A DNA stretch of 51,959 bases, taken from contig JAIYDJ010000010.1 of assembly GCA_027487575.1 (NCBI GenBank), forward strand, positions 1 to 51,959, read 5' to 3'. The position numbers and the translations under genes are program-made. Under the pieces are notes generated by a model, which saw only the letters and a list, made by a program, of their open reading frames with translations, was not told the origin of the DNA and did no database searches. How positions within the stretch are numbered: position 1 is the stretch's first letter; every line of letters starts with the position of its first letter. Below are positions 8,296 through 16,592 of this stretch, piece after piece. The DNA is from Rhodobacter sp. (GTDB lineage Bacteria; Pseudomonadota; Alphaproteobacteria; Rhodobacterales; Rhodobacteraceae).

Positions 8296-9266
8296 GCCAG
8301 CATCCTGAGTGCGGTTTCGGCGATCAGCGCCGGACCGGGCACCGACCCCGCCTCCAGCGCGGGCGAGACGGAAATCGGGATATCCTCGCCTGCGACCCGG
8401 ACAACCGGATCGTGCAGGAAATCAAAACATTCCTCGGTGATCCGGGCCGACAGCTCCGCCCCGACCCCGGCGGTCATCACGCCTTCCGACACCACCATCG
8501 CGCGCCCGGCCCGTTCGACAAATGGCCGGATAGTATCGAAATCCAGCGGGTTCAGCGTGCGCAGGTCGATCACCGTCGCCTCGATGCCCTGTGCTGCCAG
8601 CGTGGCCGCCGCCGCCATCGCATGATGGACTTGCCGGGAATAGGTCACGATCACCAGATCATCCCCGGCGCGCCGCACCGCGGCCTTGCCCCAGGGCAAG
8701 GGTTCGGCGGCAAGGTCGACATCTTCCTTCATCGTGTAAAGCGCCTTGTGTTCGATGAACACCACCGGGTCGGGGCAGGTCATCGCCTGTCGCAGCAGGT
8801 GATAGGCGTCGGCCACGGTTGCAGGCATCGCCAGCCGCAGGCCGGGCGTGTGCATCACATAGGCCTCAAGGCTCTGGCTGTGCTGTGCGCCCGCCGACCG
8901 GCCGGTGCCTCCTTGGGTGCGCAGCACCATCGGCACGCCGATCTGGCCGCCGAACATGTAGCGGATCTTGGCGGCCTGGTTGGCCAATTGATCCATCGTC
9001 ATGCCGATGAAATCGACATACATCAGCTCTGCCACGGGCCGCAGTCCCGTCATTGCGGCCCCGACGGCGGCCCCCACGATGGCAGCCTCGGAAATCGGCG
9101 TGTCGATCACCCGGTGCGCACCGAATTCCTTGATCAGATCGCGGGTCACACCATAGGCCCCGCCATAGCGGCCTACCTCTTCGCCCAGCAGGATGATGTC
9201 GGGGTTTTCGGTCATCGCATCGGCCAAAGCCTGACGCAGCGCCTCGCGGTAGGTCATTTCAACCAT
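8292..9266 (-). CDS. TPP-dependent 2-oxo acid/acetoin dehydrogenase E1 beta subunit
   Basis: A 324-residue transketolase-like beta subunit. The pyrimidine-binding domain begins MTYREALRQALADAM and includes the LGEEVGRYGGAYGVT region. The C-terminal transketolase domain contains DLRTLNPLDFDTI and the late VSEGVMTAGVGAE segment. It pairs with the alpha subunit encoded 12 bp upstream to form the decarboxylating or cleaving E1 heterotetramer. Its stop overlaps the E2 start. Sequence alone separates acetoin, pyruvate and branched-chain members poorly; the partner E2 with a hydrolase domain favours the acetoin type. Confidence 0.92.
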   Translation of the reverse strand: MVEMTYREALRQALADAMTENPDIILLGEEVGRYGGAYGVTRDLIKEFGAHRVIDTPISEAAIVGAAVGAAMTGLRPVAELMYVDFIGMTMDQLANQAAKIRYMFGGQIGVPMVLRTQGGTGRSAGAQHSQSLEAYVMHTPGLRLAMPATVADAYHLLRQAMTCPDPVVFIEHKALYTMKEDVDLAAEPLPWGKAAVRRAGDDLVIVTYSRQVHHAMAAAATLAAQGIEATVIDLRTLNPLDFDTIRPFVERAGRAMVVSEGVMTAGVGAELSARITEECFDFLHDPVVRVAGEDIPISVSPALEAGSVPGPALIAETALRMLA

Positions 9267-9278
9267 GATCCCGGCCTT

Positions 9279-10310
9279 TCAGGTGCGGGCCAGAACGCGG
9301 GCGATGCGCGCGCGGACGGGTTCGGGTTCGGGTTCGGTCGGCGCATAGACATCGCGGAACATCGAGGCGAGCGGCGGTTCGGTCTGTGCGATGGTGAAGT
9401 CGATGGTCGCATCCATTTCGGCGTCGATTTCGCCATCCATCGCGTCCAGCGCCGCAGCGGTCATCCCTGTGTCGATCAGCCGGGCGCGGGCGTGGGCAAC
9501 CGGGTCCTTCATCCGGCCCTCGTCTTCCTCGGCCGGATCGCGGTAGGGGGACTTGTCCTTGCGGGCGTGGCCGAAAAAGCGATAGCAGTCCACCGCCAGA
9601 AAGGCGGGCCGACCTGCCCGCGCCCCATCGACCAGACGGCGCGCGGCTTCGGCCACCGCCTCGACATCCAGCCCGTCCACGGTTTCCGCCGCCAGCCCGA
9701 AAGCAAGGGCGCGTTCGTGCAGCGCCGTATTGGCCGTGGCGTTGTCAATGCGCGTTCCCATGCCGTACTGGTTGTTGATGCAGCAGAACAGCACCGGCAG
9801 CTTCCACAGCGCCGCCATGTTCATGCTTTCATACAGGATGCCCTGCCCCGTCGCGCCGTCGCCAAAGAACGCAACCGAAACCGCTCCGTTGCCCTTGTGC
9901 CGCGCCGAAAGCCCGGCGCCGACCACCGCCGGGATGCCGCCCCCGACAATGGCATTGGCCCCCAGATGCCCCAGCCCCATGTCGGCGATGTGCATCGAGC
10001 CGCCCTTGCCGTGGCAGTACCCCGCCTCCTTGCCGCCGATTTCGGCCATCATCCGGTTCGGATCGGCCCCGCGCGCCAGAAAGATGCCGTGTCCCCGGTG
10101 ATGGGTGGTGAAGGTGTCCTGCGGCTTCATCGCGGCGCAGACGCCGACGGCCGCACTTTCCTCGCCGATCGACAGATGCAGCATCGACCCCGCCGACTGC
10201 CCGCGCACGAACAGCTCACCCACCCGTTCCTCGAAACTGCGCACCCGGCGCATTGTACGATAAAGCCTGCCCAGATCAGAATTCGATCCGGTCGGAAAAG
10301 GGGGGGTCAT
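9279..10310 (-). CDS. TPP-dependent 2-oxo acid/acetoin dehydrogenase E1 alpha subunit
   Basis: A 343-residue E1 alpha subunit. The open frame extends far upstream (to 11213), but homology starts at ATG 10310, which has AAGGA eight bases before it; everything beyond is antisense to the regulator. The thiamine-diphosphate motif is clear: GDGATGQG from residue 150 and the closing NN at 179-180, the usual spacing. HRGHGIFLARG and HGKGGSMH are standard E1 alpha signatures. It is the first gene of the minus-strand operon (E1 alpha, E1 beta, E2, kinase), divergent from SorC-type regulator 1, whose putative operators overlap the promoter region. Confidence 0.93.
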   Translation of the reverse strand: MTPPFPTGSNSDLGRLYRTMRRVRSFEERVGELFVRGQSAGSMLHLSIGEESAAVGVCAAMKPQDTFTTHHRGHGIFLARGADPNRMMAEIGGKEAGYCHGKGGSMHIADMGLGHLGANAIVGGGIPAVVGAGLSARHKGNGAVSVAFFGDGATGQGILYESMNMAALWKLPVLFCCINNQYGMGTRIDNATANTALHERALAFGLAAETVDGLDVEAVAEAARRLVDGARAGRPAFLAVDCYRFFGHARKDKSPYRDPAEEDEGRMKDPVAHARARLIDTGMTAAALDAMDGEIDAEMDATIDFTIAQTEPPLASMFRDVYAPTEPEPEPVRARIARVLART

Positions 10311-10356
10311 GGCGGCAATCCTTGCAGTCGGGGTGCGGCATGATTTCCCGCTTGCA

Positions 10357-10387
10357 TGACAAATGTCAAGATGTATGACTTTTGTCA
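10357..10387. promoter_or_regulatory. paired operators between the E1 alpha operon and SorC-type regulator 1
   Basis: Two 12-bp palindromes share TGAC-N4-GTCA: TGACAAATGTCA (10357-10368) and TGACTTTTGTCA (10376-10387). Their centres are 19 bp apart. On the minus strand TTGACA (10364-10369) with an AATCAT-like -10 about 18 bp away would fire the E1 alpha operon. On the plus strand TTGCAT (10352-10357) and TATGAC (10374-10379) could serve the regulator. Both would be covered by bound regulator. This arrangement suits a divergent, self-repressing SorC-family control region, but it is inferred from sequence only. Confidence 0.6.
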
Positions 10388-10409
10388 ACCACACAACCGG
10401 GGCGACAGC

Positions 10410-11393
10410 ATGGCAGAGGCCCAAGAGGATCAGACCCTGATGGCACGCGCGGCGTGGCTTTACCACGTCGGCGGCCTGAATCAGGAGGCCACGGCGCAAC
10501 GCCTTGGCCTGACACGGGCCAGGGTCAACAAGCTTCTGGCCGATGCGCGCGATCAGGGGCTGGTCAGCATCACCATCAATCCGGCAAACATCGGTCTGTT
10601 GCAGGTCGAAGACGCCATCCGAGTGCGCTTCGGCCTGGACTTCTGCATCTGCACCCCGGCGCTGGGGTTTGACACGCCCACGCCCGAAACGGAAAAACTG
10701 CTGTCCGGGTTCGCCTTTCGGGCGGTCGGCACCGCGGCGGCAGCCCATCTGCGCGCGCATCTGGCGCAGAACGAACATGCGGTCATCGGCACCGGCTGGG
10801 GGCGGACGCTGGAACAGATGACCCTGCAACTGGCCGGCATGGCGGCACCCAAAGCGCGGTTCATCAGCTTGATGGGTTCCCTTACCGCCAATTCGGCCTA
10901 CAACCCGTTCGAGGTCGTCCATGCCATGGCGCGGGCCACCGGGGCCGAAGGCTTTGTGCTGCCGGTTCCGTTCATCGCCGACAGCATCGAGGATTGCCAT
11001 GTGCTGATGGCGCAGCGGACCGTCCAGAAGGCCCTGCAGATCGCGCGCGGGATGACGGTCGGGTACATCTCGGTCGGCGAGTTGTCGGAAACATCGCTGC
11101 TGCGGCGACAGGACATGATCACGGCGCGCGACATGGCCGAACTGCGCGAGGCTGGCGCGGTCGGCGATACCAACGGGCAGTTTTTCGATGCGGCGGGTCG
11201 CCCGGTCGATCACCCGCTGAACCGCCGCACCCTCGCGCTGGGGTTCGATGATCTGCGGCGCGCCAACACCGTGGCCCTTGTGGCGGGCCCATCCAAAACG
11301 GCGGCGGCCCGCGCGTTTCTGGCCAGCGGGGTGGCGCGCGGCCTGATCGTGGACGGCGACACGGCCCTGCAGATCGTGGCCACAGACGCCTAG
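10410..11393 (+). CDS. SorC/DeoR-type sugar-binding transcriptional regulator 1
   Basis: A 327-residue regulator with an N-terminal helix-turn-helix (LNQEATAQRLGLTRARVNKLLADARDQGLV, about residues 23-52) followed by the sugar-phosphate-binding SorC domain (IGTGWGRTLEQM; ISLMGSL). An ATG at 10356 would place the start inside the palindromic operators, so ATG 10410 is preferred; it is preceded by a GGGGCGA purine run. It is a paralogue of the regulator at 15290-16273. It probably controls the divergent dehydrogenase/kinase operon in response to a phosphorylated sugar. Its TAG stop overlaps the stop of the convergent aldolase gene through a shared CTAG. Confidence 0.92.
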   Translation: MAEAQEDQTLMARAAWLYHVGGLNQEATAQRLGLTRARVNKLLADARDQGLVSITINPANIGLLQVEDAIRVRFGLDFCICTPALGFDTPTPETEKLLSGFAFRAVGTAAAAHLRAHLAQNEHAVIGTGWGRTLEQMTLQLAGMAAPKARFISLMGSLTANSAYNPFEVVHAMARATGAEGFVLPVPFIADSIEDCHVLMAQRTVQKALQIARGMTVGYISVGELSETSLLRRQDMITARDMAELREAGAVGDTNGQFFDAAGRPVDHPLNRRTLALGFDDLRRANTVALVAGPSKTAAARAFLASGVARGLIVDGDTALQIVATDA

Positions 11394-12052
11394 ACCTTGC
11401 GCTCGTTCACGCCGTAGCCCGCGAAACTGACGGCGGTCTCCGCAACCTGCGCATCGGTCAGAACATCCCCACCCCCGATCAGCAGCGCGTGGTAGTATTG
11501 ATGGGCCAGCGCCTCAAGCTCATGGGCCAGCCAGGTGGTGCGGGTCAGGTTTGCACCTGCCACCAGCATGCCGTGGTTGGCCATCAGGCAACCGTTGCGT
11601 CCTTCCATCGCCGTAACCACCTGCGCGGAAAGCTCTGCCGTCCCATAGGTGGCATATCCCGCACAGCGGATGTCGGGCCCCCCGAAGGCCGCAATCATGT
11701 AGTGGATCGCCGGAATCGGACGCCGCGCGATCGCAAGGATGGTCGAATAGGGCGCATGGGTATGGACGATCGCGCCGACGTCCGGCCGTGCGCGCATCAG
11801 GTCCAGATGAAACCGCCATTCCGAAGAAGGCTTCATCGGCCCCTCCCAACCGCCGCCCCCGTCCAGCGGCATCCGCGCGATCAGCCCCGGGTCCAGATCG
11901 CCGGCAGGAACGGCCGAGGGGGTGATCAGCATGGCATCCCCGGCGCGGGCCGACACGTTGCCCGAAGACCCCCGGTTCAGCCCGGATGCGTCCAGTTCGC
12001 GACACCGCGCAACGATGTCGTGGCGCAACTTCTCTTCGCTTGTGCTGTCCAT
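11390..12052 (-). CDS. class II aldolase, probable 5-deoxyribulose/5-methylthioribulose-1-phosphate aldolase
   Basis: A 220-residue zinc-dependent class II aldolase/adducin-family enzyme, the length of L-fuculose-phosphate aldolase. GNVS (31-34) is the phosphate-binding loop. The catalytic Glu78 (SSEW) and metal ligands His97, His99 (VHTHAPYS) and His160 (ANHGML) are all present. Coming straight after mtnK and mtnA, it fits the DHAP shunt: cleavage of 5-deoxyribulose- or 5-methylthioribulose-1-phosphate to DHAP and acetaldehyde or a thio-aldehyde. MtnB-type dehydratases belong to the same superfamily; the absence of other MtnB-pathway genes here favours the aldolase. The gap to mtnA is 6 bp. 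Confidence 0.85.
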   Translation of the reverse strand: MDSTSEEKLRHDIVARCRELDASGLNRGSSGNVSARAGDAMLITPSAVPAGDLDPGLIARMPLDGGGGWEGPMKPSSEWRFHLDLMRARPDVGAIVHTHAPYSTILAIARRPIPAIHYMIAAFGGPDIRCAGYATYGTAELSAQVVTAMEGRNGCLMANHGMLVAGANLTRTTWLAHELEALAHQYYHALLIGGGDVLTDAQVAETAVSFAGYGVNERKV

Positions 12053-12058
12053 CCTGTG

Positions 12059-13153
12059 CTACCCGCCCGTCCGGTCCGGAAACATCGCAGCCAACCCCGC
12101 GGCAGTTGCCGCCACCACGCCGCGTTCAGTGATCAGCCCGGTGATCAGTCGCGCCGGGGTCACGTCAAAGGCCGGGTTCGCGCCGGGCGTCGCCTCGGGG
12201 CTGATGCGCAGCCGGGTGACAGACCCGTCGGCCAGCTTGCCCTGCACGAAAGACACCTCATCGCCCGACCTCTCTTCGATCGGAATTTCGCGCACCCCGT
12301 CATGCACCCGCCAGTCGATGGTCGGCGACGGCAGCGCCACGTAGAATGGCACGCCGTTGTCCTTGGCCGCCAGGGCCTTGAGGTAGGTCCCGATCTTGTT
12401 GCACACATCGCCCGAGGCTGTCGTGCGGTCGGTACCGACGATCACCATGTCCACCTGCCCGTGCTGCATCAGATGCCCCCCGGCGTTGTCGGTGATCAGG
12501 TGATGCGGGATGCCGTGGCTGGCCATTTCCCACGCGGTCAGATGCGCACCCTGATTGCGGGGGCGGGTTTCGTCTACCCAGACATGCACGGCAATGCCCT
12601 GCTGCACGGCATGATAGATCGGCGATGTGGCGGTACCCCAGTCCACCGTGGCCAGCCAACCCGCATTGCAGTGGGTCAGGATGTTCACCGGACCGTCCTT
12701 GCGGGCCGCCATTTCCTGAATCAGCGAAAGGCCATGCGCCCCGATGCGCCGGTTGATCTCGACATCCTCGTCGCAGATCTCCGCCGCACGGGCATAGGCG
12801 GCGGCCGTCCGTTCTGACGGGGGCAACGGGGCCATCACGCGGCGCATCTCGTCCAGTGCCCAGCGCAGGTTCACCGCCGTCGGCCGGGTCGCGTACAGTA
12901 CGTCATGGGCGCGGGCCAGCCCGGCGTCCGAAGGATCGGCCGCCATCGCCAGCGCCATCCCATAGGCCGCTGTCGCCCCGATCAGCGGCGCACCGCGCAC
13001 CCACATGTCGCGAATGGCGACCGCCGCCTGATCCAGCGTTGTCAGGTCCACCACCACGAATTCGTGCGGCAAGCGGGTCTGGTCGATGATCTGCACCGTG
13101 CGGCCATCGGCCCCCAGCCAGATCGAGCGGTAGTGACGGCTGCCCACCTTCAT
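12059..13153 (-). CDS. mtnA: S-methyl-5-thioribose-1-phosphate isomerase
   Basis: A 364-residue MtnA/eIF2B-alpha-like isomerase that converts 5-methylthioribose-1-phosphate (or 5-deoxyribose-1-phosphate) to the 1-phospho-ketose. The catalytic Cys162 lies in [18 protein letters not shown] and the catalytic Asp242 in [11 protein letters not shown]. The N-terminal [15 protein letters not shown] block is typical. The motif around Cys reads AGWLATVDW rather than the common TGALATAGY, marking a divergent subgroup. The start overlaps the mtnK stop (ATGA), so kinase and isomerase are coupled. In this context it is probably the second step of the DHAP shunt rather than full methionine salvage. Confidence 0.93.
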   Translation of the reverse strand: MKVGSRHYRSIWLGADGRTVQIIDQTRLPHEFVVVDLTTLDQAAVAIRDMWVRGAPLIGATAAYGMALAMAADPSDAGLARAHDVLYATRPTAVNLRWALDEMRRVMAPLPPSERTAAAYARAAEICDEDVEINRRIGAHGLSLIQEMAARKDGPVNILTHCNAGWLATVDWGTATSPIYHAVQQGIAVHVWVDETRPRNQGAHLTAWEMASHGIPHHLITDNAGGHLMQHGQVDMVIVGTDRTTASGDVCNKIGTYLKALAAKDNGVPFYVALPSPTIDWRVHDGVREIPIEERSGDEVSFVQGKLADGSVTRLRISPEATPGANPAFDVTPARLITGLITERGVVAATAAGLAAMFPDRTGG

Positions 13154-14403
13154 GACAAATCCCCGATTTCGATGTGTTCGGCCAGGGCGCAGACCTGCGC
13201 CGTGGTTTTGAAAGTGCCGCGCATTACCGCAAGCTGCCTGCCAAGCGCCAGCGCCCGGCGTTCCGCGATGATGCGGCGCGCGGGGTCGGGGATCGCCTCC
13301 AGATCCTCGACATGGGCCAGCCCCAGAATGCGGCGGTGCATCTCGACCCCGGCAAAGCCCAGCGTATCGCGCCAGATGCCTGCCATGACGGATTGCAACG
13401 CCTGTTCAGCACCCAGCGGATCGGCGTCGAAAAGGCTGTGCTGATACAGGATGCCGGTCCTTTCGGTGCGCCACAGATGGCGGAACTCGGCCGAAAAGCT
13501 GTCCCACGTCTCGACGATCACGGCCAGCAGCCAGCGCCGGTAACCATCGCGCGCGCCGGGCGTTTCCTCGTGCCCCGACTGCGCGAAATAGGCCAGAAGG
13601 AAGTTGCCCAGCAGCATCCCGATGTCAAATCCGAACGGACCATAGATCGCGAATTCGGGGTCGATGACCTGCGTGTCGGTGTCCGTCGCCATGATCGAAC
13701 CGGAATGCAGATCGCCATGAACCAGCGTTTCGGCCTTGCTGACGAAGGCGTGCTTCAGTTCCTGCGCGGCGACCTTCATGTCGCGGTCCGCCCGCAGCCG
13801 GGCCACCCACGGCTCCAGCCCCGGCGTGTGGCGGTTCAGCTTGGCTTCGAAGTAGGGGTCCGAAAACACGAGGTTTTCGGTGATGTCGGCCAATGCCCCG
13901 TTGCCTGCGAACAGCGCCATGTCGGCCTTTGCCTGATCCGCCGGCATCGACAGGTTCGACCCGCGAAACAGGCTGCGCGCCAGAAACACCCCCATGTGCC
14001 CGGCAAGGGCCGGATGCACGACGCCTGAGACGATGCTTTTGCGCAGGATCACATGCGGGTGCAGATAGCGCATCACCACCAGCGCCTGTTCCTCGTCAAA
14101 GTGGTAAACTTCGGGCACCCGGCCCGGATCGCGCCGGGCGTGCCGGGTCAGGGCATTGTATTCGAAGAACGACCGGTTCAGCGGCAAGGGCCAGCTTTCA
14201 CCCACCAGCCGCACATAGGGCAACGCCTGCTTGACCACCAGTGTTTCCAGCGGCGAGGCGACGATGAACACGAGGTTCAGGTTGCCATCGCCAACTTCGC
14301 GCACCTGCCAACCGGCGGGGTCGTGGCCCAGCCGGTCGGTCACTGCGGCAACCCCGGCCAGCCGGGCCGGCAGGGTCTGCGCGGTGAAGGGAGTATAAGC
14401 CAT
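13150..14403 (-). CDS. mtnK: S-methyl-5-thioribose kinase
   Basis: A 417-residue kinase with the aminoglycoside-phosphotransferase-like fold. Visible elements are the ATP lysine in [10 protein letters not shown] (Lys58), the catalytic loop VHGDLHSGS (His229-Asp231) and the metal-binding DPE (248-250), followed by [13 protein letters not shown]. It phosphorylates 5-methylthioribose at C1; homologues also use 5-deoxyribose. Because it acts on the free sugar rather than the nucleoside, it matches a pathway fed by an importer. The neighbours are a ketose epimerase-like gene 12 bp upstream and mtnA overlapping downstream. No nucleosidase gene is present in the window. Confidence 0.94.
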   Translation of the reverse strand: MAYTPFTAQTLPARLAGVAAVTDRLGHDPAGWQVREVGDGNLNLVFIVASPLETLVVKQALPYVRLVGESWPLPLNRSFFEYNALTRHARRDPGRVPEVYHFDEEQALVVMRYLHPHVILRKSIVSGVVHPALAGHMGVFLARSLFRGSNLSMPADQAKADMALFAGNGALADITENLVFSDPYFEAKLNRHTPGLEPWVARLRADRDMKVAAQELKHAFVSKAETLVHGDLHSGSIMATDTDTQVIDPEFAIYGPFGFDIGMLLGNFLLAYFAQSGHEETPGARDGYRRWLLAVIVETWDSFSAEFRHLWRTERTGILYQHSLFDADPLGAEQALQSVMAGIWRDTLGFAGVEMHRRILGLAHVEDLEAIPDPARRIIAERRALALGRQLAVMRGTFKTTAQVCALAEHIEIGDLS

Positions 14404-14415
14404 GATCGCGTTCCT

Positions 14416-15264
14416 TCAGATCAGCCCGTACTGGCGCGCCTTGTTGCGCAGGAAAGGCAGACCGTTGTCCATCACCTCGGCCTCGCTTTCGGCCACGGGG
14501 CGCCAGACCGACAGGCCATGCGCGAGTTCGGGCGGCATGTTGATGAAGCTTTCCATCGCAAGCCCGCCCTTGAACCCGATGGCCGCCAGCGCCGCGAACA
14601 CTTCGTCCCAGCCGCAGTTTCCGGCGCCCGGCGTGCCACGGTCCGACTCCGACAGGTGGATGTATTTCAGATGCTCTCGCGCATCGAGAACACCGCGGGC
14701 GATGCCCTTTTCCTCGATGTTCATGTGGTAGGTGTCCAGATGGACAAAGATGTTGTCCGCCCCGATCCGCCGGATCATGTCGACCGCCTGCCAGCCGGTA
14801 TTCAGCAGATGGGATTCATACCGGTTGACCGGTTCGATCCCCAACTGCAGTCCAAGCGACTTCGCGTGTTTTGCCGACACGTCCATCACCCGCACCACGT
14901 TGTCGAGTTCGCCTTGCGTCGGGGGCAGGCCCGTGCGTTCGCCGATCACGCCATAGATCACCCCGCTCAGCGCCTCGGCCCCCATTTCAGCGGTCTTGTC
15001 CAGCACAAGCCGCAGAAAGTCGATCGCCGCATCGGGACGCACCGAAGCACGCGCATGCTCTGGCAGGCCGAGCGAGCAGACCGCGCGCAATCCGTGACGC
15101 TCCAGCAGCGCGCGGGTGTGTGGCACGTCCACGCCACCGGGGTTGAGCAGTGCAATTTCGATGAAATCCATCTTGTGATGCGCCGCCGCGGACACGGCCC
15201 GCTCGGCCCCTGCCCTGTCCCAACTCATTGTCCACATGCTGGTGTGAACCCCGAAACCTTCCAT
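14416..15264 (-). CDS. sugar phosphate isomerase/epimerase, ketose 3-epimerase-like
   Basis: A 282-residue TIM-barrel enzyme of the xylose-isomerase-like AP2 superfamily. Four metal/catalytic residues fall at the spacing of D-tagatose/D-psicose 3-epimerases: Glu144 (IEPVNRYE), Asp177 (HLDTYHMN), His203 (IHLSES) and Glu238 (AMESF). It should move a stereocentre on a free or phosphorylated ketose. It sits between SorC-type regulator 2 and mtnK in one minus-strand operon. The classical DHAP shunt has no such step, so it suggests that the pathway accepts an epimeric ketose, or that this enzyme feeds DhaK/DhaL. The substrate is not known. Confidence 0.85.
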   Translation of the reverse strand: MEGFGVHTSMWTMSWDRAGAERAVSAAAHHKMDFIEIALLNPGGVDVPHTRALLERHGLRAVCSLGLPEHARASVRPDAAIDFLRLVLDKTAEMGAEALSGVIYGVIGERTGLPPTQGELDNVVRVMDVSAKHAKSLGLQLGIEPVNRYESHLLNTGWQAVDMIRRIGADNIFVHLDTYHMNIEEKGIARGVLDAREHLKYIHLSESDRGTPGAGNCGWDEVFAALAAIGFKGGLAMESFINMPPELAHGLSVWRPVAESEAEVMDNGLPFLRNKARQYGLI

Positions 15265-15289
15265 GCCCCGCCCCTTCGTCCGATGTTTC

Positions 15290-16273
15290 TCAAACAGATT
15301 CCAGTTGCCGCGCTGCGTCGGTCGCAGCCAGAACCGCCACGGCCAATGTCTCGTCGACGATCAGCCGGTTTACAAAACCCGCGCGCAGCACGGCAATCGT
15401 CGCTTCGGTCTTGGCCACTCCCGCCGACAGCAGCGTGACATCCTGCCGGTGCAGATCATCGATGCCGATCGACGGCGCGCGGCGGTTCAGGTCGGTATCG
15501 ACCAGACTGCCGTCCGCGCGAAAGAACTTGCCCGTGCTGTCAGCCACCGCGCCGGCCTCTCGCAGCGCGCAGGCATCGGCTTCGGTCAGTATGCCGCTGG
15601 TATACAGCAGCGCATCGGGCGCACAGGCGCCAAGGCCGATGATCGCGTGATGCGCCGACCGCGCCACTTCCAGTGTTTCGCGCACCAGACGCTGACCAAG
15701 GATGACCCGGCAGTCCGCCTCGCTGTCGGTCAGGAACGGGGCGGGCAGAAACACCGCCGTGCCATGCGTCAGCGCGGCAAGCCGCACACAGACGTCGAAC
15801 GGGCTGGTCTGCGCCGTGCGCGACATTGACCCCATCAGCGACACGAACTGCAGATGCGGGTTGCGCAAACCGGTCAACCCGGCGGCCATCGCCGCCAGAG
15901 TGCGCCCCCAGCCCAGCCCGATCGTCAAAGGCCCTTCCGTGCGCCCGATCCGGGTCAGAAACCCTGCCGCGACGATCCCCACCGCGCGGCGGGCAAAAAC
16001 ATCGTCCGCTGCACCCCCGGGAATCGGGGCCACCTGCACCTCGGTCAGACCGAACACGTCCGTCAACCGTTGGGCCAGCCGCAGCGTGACCAGCGTTTCA
16101 TGTTCCAGCGACACCCGGACCAGCCCCTGATCCCGCGCATCGGCCAGAAGCCGCAGCACCTTGAACCGGGAAATGCCCAGACGGCGGCTGACCTCTTCCT
16201 GACTCATCTGCCCGACATGGTAAAGCCATGCGGCCTGCAGCATGTCGTCGATGTCGTGGCGGGACTGGGTCAT
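15290..16273 (-). CDS. SorC/DeoR-type sugar-binding transcriptional regulator 2
   Basis: A 327-residue paralogue of regulator 1, with the same WLYHVG lead and a helix-turn-helix MSQEEVSRRLGISRFKVLRLLADARDQGLV (about residues 23-52). The SorC effector domain carries IGLGWGRTLAAM and VSLMGSM. It is the first gene of the minus-strand operon with the epimerase, mtnK, mtnA and aldolase, and is divergent from the ABC/dhaKL operon. It therefore probably controls both arms. The likely effector is a sugar phosphate made by one of the kinases; this is inferred from the family. Confidence 0.93.
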   Translation of the reverse strand: MTQSRHDIDDMLQAAWLYHVGQMSQEEVSRRLGISRFKVLRLLADARDQGLVRVSLEHETLVTLRLAQRLTDVFGLTEVQVAPIPGGAADDVFARRAVGIVAAGFLTRIGRTEGPLTIGLGWGRTLAAMAAGLTGLRNPHLQFVSLMGSMSRTAQTSPFDVCVRLAALTHGTAVFLPAPFLTDSEADCRVILGQRLVRETLEVARSAHHAIIGLGACAPDALLYTSGILTEADACALREAGAVADSTGKFFRADGSLVDTDLNRRAPSIGIDDLHRQDVTLLSAGVAKTEATIAVLRAGFVNRLIVDETLAVAVLAATDAARQLESV

Positions 16274-16592
16274 CGGTCGCGGCAGCCTTGCGTGGTTGCG
16301 CCTGATTTAGCCCTTGACCGGACCCTGCGTCAACGATTACCACAAATGTGCAAGACCCGCACAAATATTGCAGCGCAGCATGGCATGTGCAGCAATCCTG
16401 GGTTGGGCAGTTTGGGAGGACTGGCCGGAACGATAACAGGCAGACGCATGGCGTCAGACAGCGTATCGGCGAAATGCCCTTGGAAGCGTTGAAATCTCTT
16501 TGGGCCGTGAAAGAAATAAGGGACAAAAGCGCAGGGTTCAGGCCCTGCACAAGCAAACGGCCTCGGGTTCGGGGCGATCAGGGAGGAAGACA
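16274..16592. other. divergent intergenic control region, 319 bp
   Basis: No gene is seen here. The part nearest regulator 2 holds the paired operator-like palindromes at 16341-16371. The remaining 220 bp, leading to the binding-protein gene, contains a small stem (GCAGGG 16531-16536 with CCCTGC 16543-16548) and a possible plus-strand -35 TTGAAA at 16489-16494 with a poor -10. It could be a long 5' leader. Confidence 0.5.
16341..16371. promoter_or_regulatory. paired operator-like sites for SorC-type regulator 2
   Basis: CACAAATGTG (16341-16350) is a palindrome with a 2-base centre. A second, less symmetric site, GCACAAATATTGC (16359-16371), repeats CACAAAT exactly 19 bp downstream. The 19-bp phase equals that of the two TGAC-N4-GTCA sites beside regulator 1, which supports reading both as SorC-family operators. 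Confidence 0.5.

Noticed and set aside
9279..11213. A 644-residue open frame containing E1 alpha with a long N-terminal extension
   Set aside because: The part upstream of 10310 is antisense to regulator 1 and has no E1-like sequence; ATG 10310 has a good ribosome-binding site.
12905..13444. Plus-strand open frames opposite mtnA and mtnK
   Set aside because: They are antisense shadows of well-supported genes, with low-complexity Arg/Pro/Ala composition.
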